Assembly: GCA_964626505.1 (NCBI GenBank) | Contig: CAZVFR010000072.1 | Span: 1 to 13,744, forward strand | Length of the DNA stretch: 13,744 nt | Origin: CAZUGA01 sp964626505 | Lineage (GTDB): Bacteria > Pseudomonadota > Gammaproteobacteria > Methylococcales > UBA1147 | Direction: 5' to 3' | In this document: one piece after another, positions 6,908 through 13,744 of the stretch | How the letters are laid out: every line of letters begins with the position of its first letter | Numbering within the stretch: the first letter of the stretch is position 1 | Position numbers and translations under genes: made by a program | Notes under the pieces: generated by a model | The model's database searches: none | What the model was told of the DNA's origin: nothing | What the model saw: the letters and a program-made list of their open reading frames with translations, nothing else

Positions 6908-8062
6908 TCAGCTTACCCGGTATCGGTTATACAGCAATTCCAACATTTGGATTTCCCCGGCGTCGGGTTTACACCATCCGTCGATTTGAATATCGGCCAA
7001 GACCTGCTTACCCGGGTCGGTGTTTTCCATTTCCATAAAGATTTCCGCAAGCGGCTCGTGCAGCTCACTGAAGTACGGCGCCACACAAAATAGATGGTAT
7101 GCGAAATGAGTGGCGCTTTCGTCGATCAGCCGAGTCACACCGCGCGCGAATGACGAAAGACCTTCGTAGGTTTTCTTCAGCATGAAGAGCACATCGGCTT
7201 TTTCCTTGACCAACATTTGCAGAGCTTTGATTTCGTTGCCCGCGAATTGATAGTCAAAACCGGCCGAATCCATGCCTTCTTCATCACAAAGCGAGCGCCC
7301 AAGAATATAGACAAAACTGTCTTTGGATACAGTAACCACCATGGGTTTATCCATTGCTTCAAGCTTTCTGTTATCCTCGGCACGCATTAATATCACCACC
7401 TCGTCGGCATCACCGATTGGACGCATTAACGGTACAAATGCCTGGGTTTGCATCATCGAACAAGCATCGAAGGGCTTTGAAAACAGTAAATCCGCCGAAA
7501 CTTCCGCAATATCCTGCCCCAACTGCGGTTGCTCCAGGTGGATAGGTCGTTCCAAACGCCGCTGTAAATACGTATTCAACAAGTACCAACCACTTAATTG
7601 CTCGCCGGTTTGCAAGTTCGCCATAAATTTGAGCGTCGCGCTCGCTGAACGCTCCACGTGGATTTTCTCTACACTAGGTTTCGAGGCATTAAACGGCTCC
7701 ACGGGTTCCTTCAGCTGACTACCCACTGCTGCACCCGCAGTGGAATTTTGACCCTGAACAAAGCGGCCCAGCCCGGTTATTTTGAACAACATGTTAATCA
7801 TGCGGTTTAAATTGCAAACCTGAATCTGTATACCGGCCAGCTCCCACTCCTCAAACAATTTCAAGAGCAATGACAAGCCCATGGAGTTAACGCGTTCAAC
7901 TTGGCTGAAATTGAGCAATACCGAAGGCCCAACAGCCGACGAACGGATGCTGTCGAGTCCAGCAGATGCATTAGCGTCGATGGAACCGATGCAGTCAAAG
8001 CATTGCAGTTTGTCGTCTTCAGAAGGAACCGGATTAATTGAAAATGTGTTGACAATAACCAT
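6908..8062 (-). CDS. STAS-domain protein fused to a cytoplasmic PhnD-like binding-protein domain
   Basis: A 384-residue protein with no signal peptide. Residues 1-105 form a STAS (anti-sigma-factor-antagonist-like) domain: VLLNFSQVERVNSMGLSLLLKLFEEW carries Ser60 where SpoIIAA/RsbV proteins are phosphorylated, followed by IQVCNLNRMINMLFKITGL. After a linker of ~40 residues, residues ~145-384 resemble the PhnD-like (phosphate/phosphonate ABC-type) periplasmic-binding fold: a FDACSMM strand, VVILMRAEDN, KPMVVTVSKDSFVYIL, GNEIKALQMLVKEKADVLFM, and a C-terminal DPGKQVLADIQIDGW helix-turn typical of that family. Lacking an export signal, the binding domain should act in the cytoplasm as a possible ligand sensor. 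The start codon overlaps the stop of the upstream phosphatase/kinase gene (TAATG), with AGAGG about ten bases before it, so translation is likely coupled. I infer it is the phosphorylatable partner of that protein; the ligand is unknown. Confidence 0.8.
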   Translation of the reverse strand: MVIVNTFSINPVPSEDDKLQCFDCIGSIDANASAGLDSIRSSAVGPSVLLNFSQVERVNSMGLSLLLKLFEEWELAGIQIQVCNLNRMINMLFKITGLGRFVQGQNSTAGAAVGSQLKEPVEPFNASKPSVEKIHVERSASATLKFMANLQTGEQLSGWYLLNTYLQRRLERPIHLEQPQLGQDIAEVSADLLFSKPFDACSMMQTQAFVPLMRPIGDADEVVILMRAEDNRKLEAMDKPMVVTVSKDSFVYILGRSLCDEEGMDSAGFDYQFAGNEIKALQMLVKEKADVLFMLKKTYEGLSSFARGVTRLIDESATHFAYHLFCVAPYFSELHEPLAEIFMEMENTDPGKQVLADIQIDGWCKPDAGEIQMLELLYNRYRVS

Positions 8063-10746
8063 TAGCTCAACGCCTCTTCTTGTTCACTGTGATATAGAAA
8101 TTGAAATCCCGTATCGGCCTCTACGGCAAATGGTTTGCTCAAATCCCATAGAATTGTAATCTGGGTTTTTTTGTGTGGGTGAACCCGTATTTGCAGATAA
8201 TCGGAAAGCCGCCACATCATGTACAGTCCCCCACCACCCATACCGGCTTGAATGCCCTCGTGCATCGCACGACTCAGGTTTTGCAGAAAGTTAGCCGGCG
8301 CCAAAGTCCCCCAGTTGTCGGTCACCATCAAACCCAGCGTTTCGTTGTCCACGGACACATCGATACGTACATCTTCGTTCGCCGACAATTCTCGAATCTC
8401 ACCCTTCTGATAGTAGGTTTTATCCTGACCGTCGCGCGGTGCTGCGTACAAACTGTTTTCCAGCAACTCATCCATCAAGATCATCAAACTATCCAGGTAA
8501 TCGCTACCGGACAGATCATGCTCCGACAACCACGCCATGATCTCTTCCATGACAAACATCTTGTCGTCAGTATGGGTTAATTGGAACTGCCTGTGCTGCG
8601 CATTTTTGGGCATCAAACAGTACAAGTCCGCATCTACACCTTCATGGTGTTGGTTTAACAAGCTGTCCATGCCTATCTTTTGGCAGAATGCATTGCTTTT
8701 TGGCAGGATTCTACAAACACCGTCTTGTTTGAACCGGGGCAGCAAATCGGCGAACTGCCCGTTAGCAAAGAATACAACGAACTGCCTGGAAATTCGTGGA
8801 ATCGGGTGAGTGCCCTGGCGGTAAAAGTCATCGGAAACGCGGATAATGTCACTCGCCTCCGAAGCTGTCGCAGTTGCCTGTACAACCCGGTCCGTGTGAT
8901 TCACTATGACCACGGTTACATCGTCTTCCAACGCACGTCCTCCGCAGTGCAGACGCAACTCTGCCATGACCTGCTCGCGCAACACTTCGGGTTCGGCACC
9001 ACCGTATTGCTCCAAAACCTTCTCCAACCGATCATAGCCGAACGGTTCGCCCTGGGGCGACTCCTCCTCAACCAAGCCATCGGTATACATGAATAGCCGG
9101 TCTCCGATGTCCATCTTGAAACCGGACTGGGAAGAGTCGTACTCAGAATTGAGACTCTTACCCAGCGGCATCCCGGCAGCTTCCAGCATGACCCATTTCC
9201 GGTCGTCTTTTCTGCGGATATAAGGTAAAACGTGCCCCGCATTTGCGAACTGGAGTTGTCCGGTGGTTGCATCCAAACTGATACACGCCATGGTCATAAG
9301 CAGCGATTGATCCGCTGTTGCAAACATAGTCTCGTTCAGCGAACGAAGAATTTCGGCGGGTTGACTTACGCCCTCATGGATAAGCGGAAATATACCGGCC
9401 TTCGCGGCGCTTACCATGGTACCGGCCGCAACCCCGTGGCCACTCACATCACCGATTAGCAGTACAGTTTTGTGCCCACCGACCTGAAAATAATCGTAAT
9501 AATCACCGCCGACCTCACTTGAGGTCACAAGATTTGCCTGACCTTGCATTCCCGGCAAATCAATTATCGGACTGGGTAAAATTGCTCTTTGCAGGTTGGC
9601 CGCGAGTTTGATTTCGTCCTGCATTCTTGTGCTGATTTGTTCGAGTTCGGACAACGTTTTTTGTAAATTCAGTTCGGCCTTTTTGCGTTCGGTGATATCA
9701 ATGCCGGTTGCCAGGAACAAAGCCGGTGATTCCGAATCAGATTCCTTAACCACGGTCATATGCCAACTAACCCTAAGTGCTTCTCCGCTGCGAATAAGCA
9801 TGCTGTTTTCTATCTCGCCTTCGCTGACGTCATTCTCCATCATATCGACAAACAGCTTGTGCATGCTCTGTCGATCCGCATCGGCAAAGAACGGTTGTAT
9901 AAATTCACCGCCCTTAACTTCTTGCTCGTACCAACCGGTGATTTCTTGGGCATATTGGTTGAACAGCACGATTTTTCCGGACACATCCAAACCGATGATC
10001 AGTGCTTGCGATGTATCCAGTACGTTTTCGGTGAATTCCTTTTCTTTTTTGAGCTGGCCCATACTGTCGCGCAGTTTGAATACCAGAGGTCTAAGAATCA
10101 TACCGCCTACGATCAACAAGCTACACATCGTAATAACGAACATAAAATGTTGCATATCGATAGTTCGATTTAGCTTGTATTCGCTTTCCTGCTGATGTAA
10201 AGATACGGCAGTCGTCAGGCCTTCAAGAAGTTTCTCTTTGTCGAAGGCCATAAATTTTTGCACTATGGGATGATGCAGGCTTAAATCACCACCCGTTATC
10301 GAAAGGAATTTTCTGATCGATGTCATGTACGCTTCCATCCTATCGTCCAGATTAAACGGTGATTCGAAATAAAGCGCCCCCATCGGGCGTGACAACACGC
10401 CTGGTACGTGGATCAGACGGCTGCCCTCACGAATAAATCTCTCCCCTCTTCTCAGCGTGATATGTGAATCCTTTAATGTTGTAAGCTGACCGATAACATT
10501 TGCGCGTAATTTTTGTTGCTGTTTATTATCTCGCTCCATCACCAGACGAGTTAATGACAATTCTATTTCCTGAACCAACTGACTTTGCTCGGCGCTGATA
10601 CGAATCAAGGCCGTATCACCTTCATGGTCTTTCAAGTCATAGATCAGGATCAAGTAGGTGAGGCTCGCCACACTGGCCATCACGATCAATACGGTCATAT
10701 ATTGATCCAACATATAGGTAATTATTTGTTTTAAAAATTGATTCAT
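8062..10746 (-). CDS. Membrane PAS-SpoIIE/PP2C phosphatase with C-terminal HATPase (RsbW-like) domain
   Basis: An 894-residue signalling protein. A first membrane helix (~17-37) and a second (~200-222) bracket a ~160-residue, probably periplasmic, helical input region. It contains SAEQSQLVQEIELSLTRLV, loosely like the P-box helix of PilJ/NarX-type sensors but without its conserved residues. Then come a PAS domain (~237-352, ending ATGIDITERKKAE), a short coiled coil, and a SpoIIE/PP2C phosphatase (~383-617) with the metal-binding acids in GGDYYD, GDVSGHG, YTDGLVE and EDDVT. After a ~115-residue stretch I do not recognise (~620-735) is a HATPase domain (~735-870) with N-box MDELLEN, G1 motif DNWG and G2 motif GMGGGG. 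Phosphatase and probable serine kinase are thus in one chain. ATG 10746 has AGGGG 6 bases upstream. It is first in an overlapping operon with the STAS gene. Confidence 0.9.
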   Translation of the reverse strand: MNQFLKQIITYMLDQYMTVLIVMASVASLTYLILIYDLKDHEGDTALIRISAEQSQLVQEIELSLTRLVMERDNKQQQKLRANVIGQLTTLKDSHITLRRGERFIREGSRLIHVPGVLSRPMGALYFESPFNLDDRMEAYMTSIRKFLSITGGDLSLHHPIVQKFMAFDKEKLLEGLTTAVSLHQQESEYKLNRTIDMQHFMFVITMCSLLIVGGMILRPLVFKLRDSMGQLKKEKEFTENVLDTSQALIIGLDVSGKIVLFNQYAQEITGWYEQEVKGGEFIQPFFADADRQSMHKLFVDMMENDVSEGEIENSMLIRSGEALRVSWHMTVVKESDSESPALFLATGIDITERKKAELNLQKTLSELEQISTRMQDEIKLAANLQRAILPSPIIDLPGMQGQANLVTSSEVGGDYYDYFQVGGHKTVLLIGDVSGHGVAAGTMVSAAKAGIFPLIHEGVSQPAEILRSLNETMFATADQSLLMTMACISLDATTGQLQFANAGHVLPYIRRKDDRKWVMLEAAGMPLGKSLNSEYDSSQSGFKMDIGDRLFMYTDGLVEEESPQGEPFGYDRLEKVLEQYGGAEPEVLREQVMAELRLHCGGRALEDDVTVVIVNHTDRVVQATATASEASDIIRVSDDFYRQGTHPIPRISRQFVVFFANGQFADLLPRFKQDGVCRILPKSNAFCQKIGMDSLLNQHHEGVDADLYCLMPKNAQHRQFQLTHTDDKMFVMEEIMAWLSEHDLSGSDYLDSLMILMDELLENSLYAAPRDGQDKTYYQKGEIRELSANEDVRIDVSVDNETLGLMVTDNWGTLAPANFLQNLSRAMHEGIQAGMGGGGLYMMWRLSDYLQIRVHPHKKTQITILWDLSKPFAVEADTGFQFLYHSEQEEALS

Positions 10747-11131
10747 TTGGTACCCCTGTGCCTACTGGTGACAAGAAAGCCATCGACACGTACAAGTCCC
10801 TCTATTGGACTCTATACAATTTCCCGACCGCTAAATATCAAGTCTAGATAAGACGATAGGCGCTTCAAACTACAATCATAAATCTGTGACGCAGTTCACA
10901 CTTTCGCAATTCGATTAAAAACATGATAGTGATTTTTTGTGCGGATCACTCTTAGCCTTATTTCTAACCAGAGGGTAGGATGATCGTGCAAAGATTTGTT
11001 TTCACAAAGAATTTTATGGCCGCGCGTAGTACGGCCTGTGTTTCCAAGAAAAGGCTACTTTCTTGCCGGAATAACGTTCGAACAAGAAATTATCATGCTG
11101 GCGAACAATCCGCACTGGATACGTAACGCCT
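10747..11131. other. Intergenic region upstream of the phosphatase/kinase operon, with small hairpins
   Basis: A 385-base gap between two minus-strand transcription units. It should hold the promoter of the phosphatase/kinase gene. It also holds three short inverted repeats: AGTGAT/ATCACT (10928-10950), GGCCG/CGGCC (11018-11036) and AAGAAA/TTTCTT (11046-11064). None is followed by a clear T-tract. A 48-codon plus-strand frame (10980-11126) starts with ATG just after GAGGG; its basic product matches nothing I know, and I do not call it a gene. Confidence 0.5.
10811..10841 (-). promoter_or_regulatory. Weak candidate sigma-70 promoter for the phosphatase/kinase operon
   Basis: On the minus strand, TTGATA (10836-10841) and TATAGA (10811-10816) are separated by 19 bases, slightly longer than ideal, about 65 bases before the ATG. 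This is the best pair I found in the region, but such matches are common by chance. Confidence 0.2.
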
Positions 11132-11737
11132 CTATGCCATCAGCGCTCTACAAACTCCGTCCACAAACGATACAAACACTTCGGTCGTTTTCCAGCGACG
11201 TCCCGCATCCACGGATATAAACATCGATTTTCTAAGACCTAAGGTCAACTCCAATTGCAGACCCTGAAGAGTCAGACCACGGTTACAGATGTTTGTAGCA
11301 CCCTTACCCTGGCGCGACGGACTCGGATCATCTTCCGTCGCAAAGCCCAATTTATCTAAGGAATCCAACACCGTAGCACGCAGGCTCATGTCCAAGCCCC
11401 CAGCGTAAACGACTGATTGCATGCCTTTAGCACCGTGTATCGTCACCACTCTTTCAGCTTTGGACACCAGTGAAATGGCCTGTGGCTCATCGAAATTGTT
11501 ACTGGTAATATGCAGGGCGCGATTATTTCGCTGAATTGGCTTGATACCTTCAAAGCCATAGAATGAATGACTGGCGTCCGCAATTGCATCGGCAATCTGT
11601 AACGTACCGCGTTCAATTTTGCCGCCATGTGGCGCAATAATCACAACACCGGTGTGGCCATGCCGAAGGTGGATGCGATAGTCCTGGCCTTCTACTTCGT
11701 TCAAGTTTAATTCGCCGAAATTGGCATACCTATCCAT
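11132..11737 (-). CDS. Poly-gamma-glutamate hydrolase family protein (YjqB/PghP-like)
   Basis: A 201-residue protein matching the poly-gamma-glutamate hydrolase family (Gamma_PGA_hydro, zinc-dependent; phage PghP and Bacillus YjqB are members). Characteristic segments in order: VVIIAPHGGKIERGT (His37 and Glu42, probable metal ligands), IADAIADASHSFYGFEGI, RALHITSNNFDEPQA (His76), VVTIHGAKG (His101), VVYAGGLDMSLR, NICNRG and a late LQLELTLGLRK strand. Known members cut gamma-linked glutamate polymers, but many bacterial homologues have no tested substrate. No signal peptide is seen, so it is probably cytoplasmic. ATG 11737 is preceded by GGGGAGG 16 bases upstream, unusually far, and I found no closer in-frame start. 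It lies 84 bases downstream of the halogenase-like gene on the same strand, possibly co-transcribed. Confidence 0.85.
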   Translation of the reverse strand: MDRYANFGELNLNEVEGQDYRIHLRHGHTGVVIIAPHGGKIERGTLQIADAIADASHSFYGFEGIKPIQRNNRALHITSNNFDEPQAISLVSKAERVVTIHGAKGMQSVVYAGGLDMSLRATVLDSLDKLGFATEDDPSPSRQGKGATNICNRGLTLQGLQLELTLGLRKSMFISVDAGRRWKTTEVFVSFVDGVCRALMA

Positions 11738-11821
11738 GGTTTTGTACGGCTTGCCTCCCCGAACAACTATACTGCGGCCTCAATGAGATAATTGGCATCG
11801 GGTTAACTTTTACAGCAATGA

Positions 11822-13585
11822 TCAATGCGCGGTATCCGATATTTTCATGGTCCATCCCCAAAGATACAAACGAAACAAATGAAACAGCGCACTAAACTTG
11901 GACGGCTTGGCTTCTCCACAGTAGTACTTGATATCGAGCTCCATCAGCGCAGTCTTGACAGGTTCGGCTTCGAATAATCCCTCTTCTTCCCACCTCGACG
12001 GATCGAGACTGATCGCGTACGGATTTAACCGCCCACGTTGTTTGATCGCCTCCAACCGTTCCGGCAAAGTCGCTTCCACAGCCCTCAAGAACCACACGCG
12101 CGCGATATCCTCCAACATTCGACAGTTTTTCTCTATATCCTTCACTGCCTGCTGCTGCGATTTTTTTCTGGATAATTCCACGTGTGCTCTGGATAAATAC
12201 GAATACAAATGGGGATATCTTGTAAAATCAGGTGCTACGGCCGTAGATTTCATAGCCGCCCAATCTTTGAATAACTGCTGCATTCTAAGGTTAAGCGCGA
12301 GAGTATTCTTCATGCCTTGCATGCGTAACAGTAACTCCGGATTTTCATAAATCTTAAAAAATGACAGCGGCGCGAAAAAGCCCCAATAAAAACCGGTGTC
12401 CCAATATAACTTGGCCATCATTACGTGCGGTTTATCAAAAATAGGATACGAACCGTTAAATAGCTGTACTAGATTATTCGCCAAGGTCAGGTAAAAGTTG
12501 TTGAAATTATCAACGTCTTCCTGAGCCAGGTCATTGTTGAAATCGCGTGTAATCAATTCCACCGTAATACAGTTGCTTAGCGCGATAAAATCCAGTCCGT
12601 AGCTATAAAGAGGATCAAGAAAAACTCCAGCTTCACCGACGCACGCCCATCGATCATAGGAAAAGGTCTGGTTCGAGCCGTAACTACAATTTTTGAAGCA
12701 TTTAAAATCCAGTGGTTCCTTGCCCTGCAGATGTTCCGCAACCACGGGTTCATGCTTCTGCAACCATTGCAACGTCGATTCGTAGCGACTGCGTTCCTTA
12801 ATTGGATGGAGTTCTTCGGCAGCTACGATACCAACGCTGGTGTGGTCGGATCCCAAAGGAATAAGCCAAACCCAGTAACCGTACCCCATGAGGTGATTGG
12901 TAGAAAAGTAGCGCATATTATTCGGGTCGCGTTGCATATGCCATTCGCCTTTGGGTACGAAGTCGTTTATATCCAGGCGACCATTGATCCTAAACCAGCA
13001 CGCACCAAGTTTGTGTTCCCAGCGATTTTTTAATTTCAGTTTAGATTGTATATAAAACCTGCGGCCCGTGGCATCGACCATCCAACGGCATTTTAGGGTT
13101 GTGGTTTCATTCGTATCACGTTTTTGAATCTGGATCTCGTGCCGCGAATCCGGCATCAATTCGAAATCTCTGAGTCCATAGCCTTCCAGCAAGTCGATTC
13201 CGGCATCTTGTACCAGTTCGCGCAAATGGTTCTCAAACACACCCCGGTCAATTTGGTAGGCAGGTAACAAAGGCAGGCATGGGGGACCCATTTCGGAACG
13301 TTGATCCAAAGGTAATTCGGAACTTCCTGGAAAAAAACGCAGTCCATTTTTTAAAAAATGATGCTTTTTCAGATAATCGTGCAAGCCCAAAATCCGGCCG
13401 ATATAATTAGAGCCTCCTTCAACTGAAGATTCACCCACCTTGAAACCAGCTTCGGGTAAAGGCCTTTCAGTTTTTTCGATGACCGCAATAGACAACTCCG
13501 GGGTCTTTTGACGTAAATGCCTCGCCAGAGTCAGGCCGGCCAACCCTCCTCCACAAATCACTACGTCATATTCTTGTTTTTGCAT
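11822..13585 (-). CDS. Flavin-dependent halogenase-like FAD oxidoreductase
   Basis: A 587-residue FAD-dependent protein of the tryptophan-halogenase-like monooxygenase superfamily. It shows the N-terminal dinucleotide motif YDVVICGGGLAGLTLA (GGGLAG at 12-17), then GFKVGESSVEGG, whose Lys49 is placed like the catalytic lysine in the 'KIGE' motif of halogenases, a VDATGR FAD motif (~170-175), and GYGYWVWLIPLG, which contains W238-x-W240-x-I242-P243, the WxWxIP signature of FADH2-dependent halogenases. GEAGVFLDPLYSYGLDF (~317-333) is the second FAD-binding motif. The C-terminal ~200 residues are helical and variable, as in the family. I prefer ATG 13585 over GTG 13594 because GGAG lies 8 bases before the ATG. 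Neither substrate nor real halogenation can be judged from sequence; many relatives are unassigned. The poly-gamma-glutamate-hydrolase-like gene follows. Confidence 0.8.
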   Translation of the reverse strand: MQKQEYDVVICGGGLAGLTLARHLRQKTPELSIAVIEKTERPLPEAGFKVGESSVEGGSNYIGRILGLHDYLKKHHFLKNGLRFFPGSSELPLDQRSEMGPPCLPLLPAYQIDRGVFENHLRELVQDAGIDLLEGYGLRDFELMPDSRHEIQIQKRDTNETTTLKCRWMVDATGRRFYIQSKLKLKNRWEHKLGACWFRINGRLDINDFVPKGEWHMQRDPNNMRYFSTNHLMGYGYWVWLIPLGSDHTSVGIVAAEELHPIKERSRYESTLQWLQKHEPVVAEHLQGKEPLDFKCFKNCSYGSNQTFSYDRWACVGEAGVFLDPLYSYGLDFIALSNCITVELITRDFNNDLAQEDVDNFNNFYLTLANNLVQLFNGSYPIFDKPHVMMAKLYWDTGFYWGFFAPLSFFKIYENPELLLRMQGMKNTLALNLRMQQLFKDWAAMKSTAVAPDFTRYPHLYSYLSRAHVELSRKKSQQQAVKDIEKNCRMLEDIARVWFLRAVEATLPERLEAIKQRGRLNPYAISLDPSRWEEEGLFEAEPVKTALMELDIKYYCGEAKPSKFSALFHLFRLYLWGWTMKISDTAH

Positions 13586-13594
13586 TACCAGCAC

Positions 13595-13744
13595 TCCACA
13601 GGGTGTTAATACCGCACCAGGCGGCTGTCGCGGATAACAACTTCAGGGTACCTCTATTAATTCTGGGTAAGAAAGATTGAGATTCAAAGTTTTCAAGAGC
13701 AAGGCGCTAAGGGTTTGGAATAGTTATTCTATTTGGAGACACTT
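13595..13744. other. Upstream region of the halogenase-like gene
   Basis: 150 bases to the window edge with no gene. A short palindromic cluster lies at 13714-13737: GAATA-GT-TATTC (13718-13729), flanked by direct TTTGGA copies (13714-13719 and 13732-13737). I found no convincing -35/-10 pair. Confidence 0.35.

Noticed and set aside
6890..6925. A bidirectional terminator between the convergent transporter and STAS genes
   Set aside because: Only four bases separate the two stop codons and I see no strong stem with T-tracts there; read-through into antisense is possible but unproven.
1..13744. CRISPR arrays, tRNA/rRNA genes, transposases or phage integrase
   Set aside because: No regularly spaced repeats, tRNA-like cloverleaf, transposase or integrase motifs were seen on either strand; the poly-gamma-glutamate hydrolase family includes phage members, but no other phage gene is present.

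Overview
The window reads as chromosomal DNA from a gammaproteobacterium. The main reason is the assimilatory nitrite reductase pair NirB/NirD, which is close to the enterobacterial type. I cannot name a genus. A run of ten Ns at 4432-4441 shows this is a draft or metagenome contig, so isolated frame problems may be assembly errors.

Layout. (1) 1-231 is the C-terminal tail of a class III aminotransferase, followed by a 5'-truncated, frame-disrupted remnant of a CopD-like membrane protein (about 233-504). (2) A minus-strand cluster, nirB-nirD-phzF-like (4520 down to 561), encodes NADH-dependent nitrite reductase plus a PhzF-family isomerase. (3) An approximately 0.9 kb non-coding region (4521-5436) separates nirB from a divergent plus-strand NarK/NrtP-type nitrate/nitrite transporter. 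Good sigma-54 (-24/-12) promoter matches face outward at both ends of this region, with GCAC-type half-sites between them. This suggests NtrC-like nitrogen control of both uptake and nitrite reduction. No nitrate reductase gene lies in the window.

(4) A minus-strand two-gene signalling operon (10746 down to 6908) follows. The first gene encodes a membrane-anchored PAS + SpoIIE/PP2C phosphatase + HATPase (RsbW-like) protein. The second, overlapping it by one base, encodes a STAS-domain protein fused to a cytoplasmic PhnD-like periplasmic-binding-protein fold. Together they look like a compact partner-switching system in which phosphatase and kinase share one chain and the STAS partner carries its own possible ligand sensor. 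This is the least conventional system in the window.

(5) A 385-bp intergenic region with small hairpins separates that operon from a minus-strand pair: a flavin-dependent halogenase-like oxidoreductase (13585 down to 11822), then a poly-gamma-glutamate-hydrolase-family protein (11737 down to 11132). The 150 bp upstream of the halogenase-like gene contains a short palindrome and nothing else I recognise.
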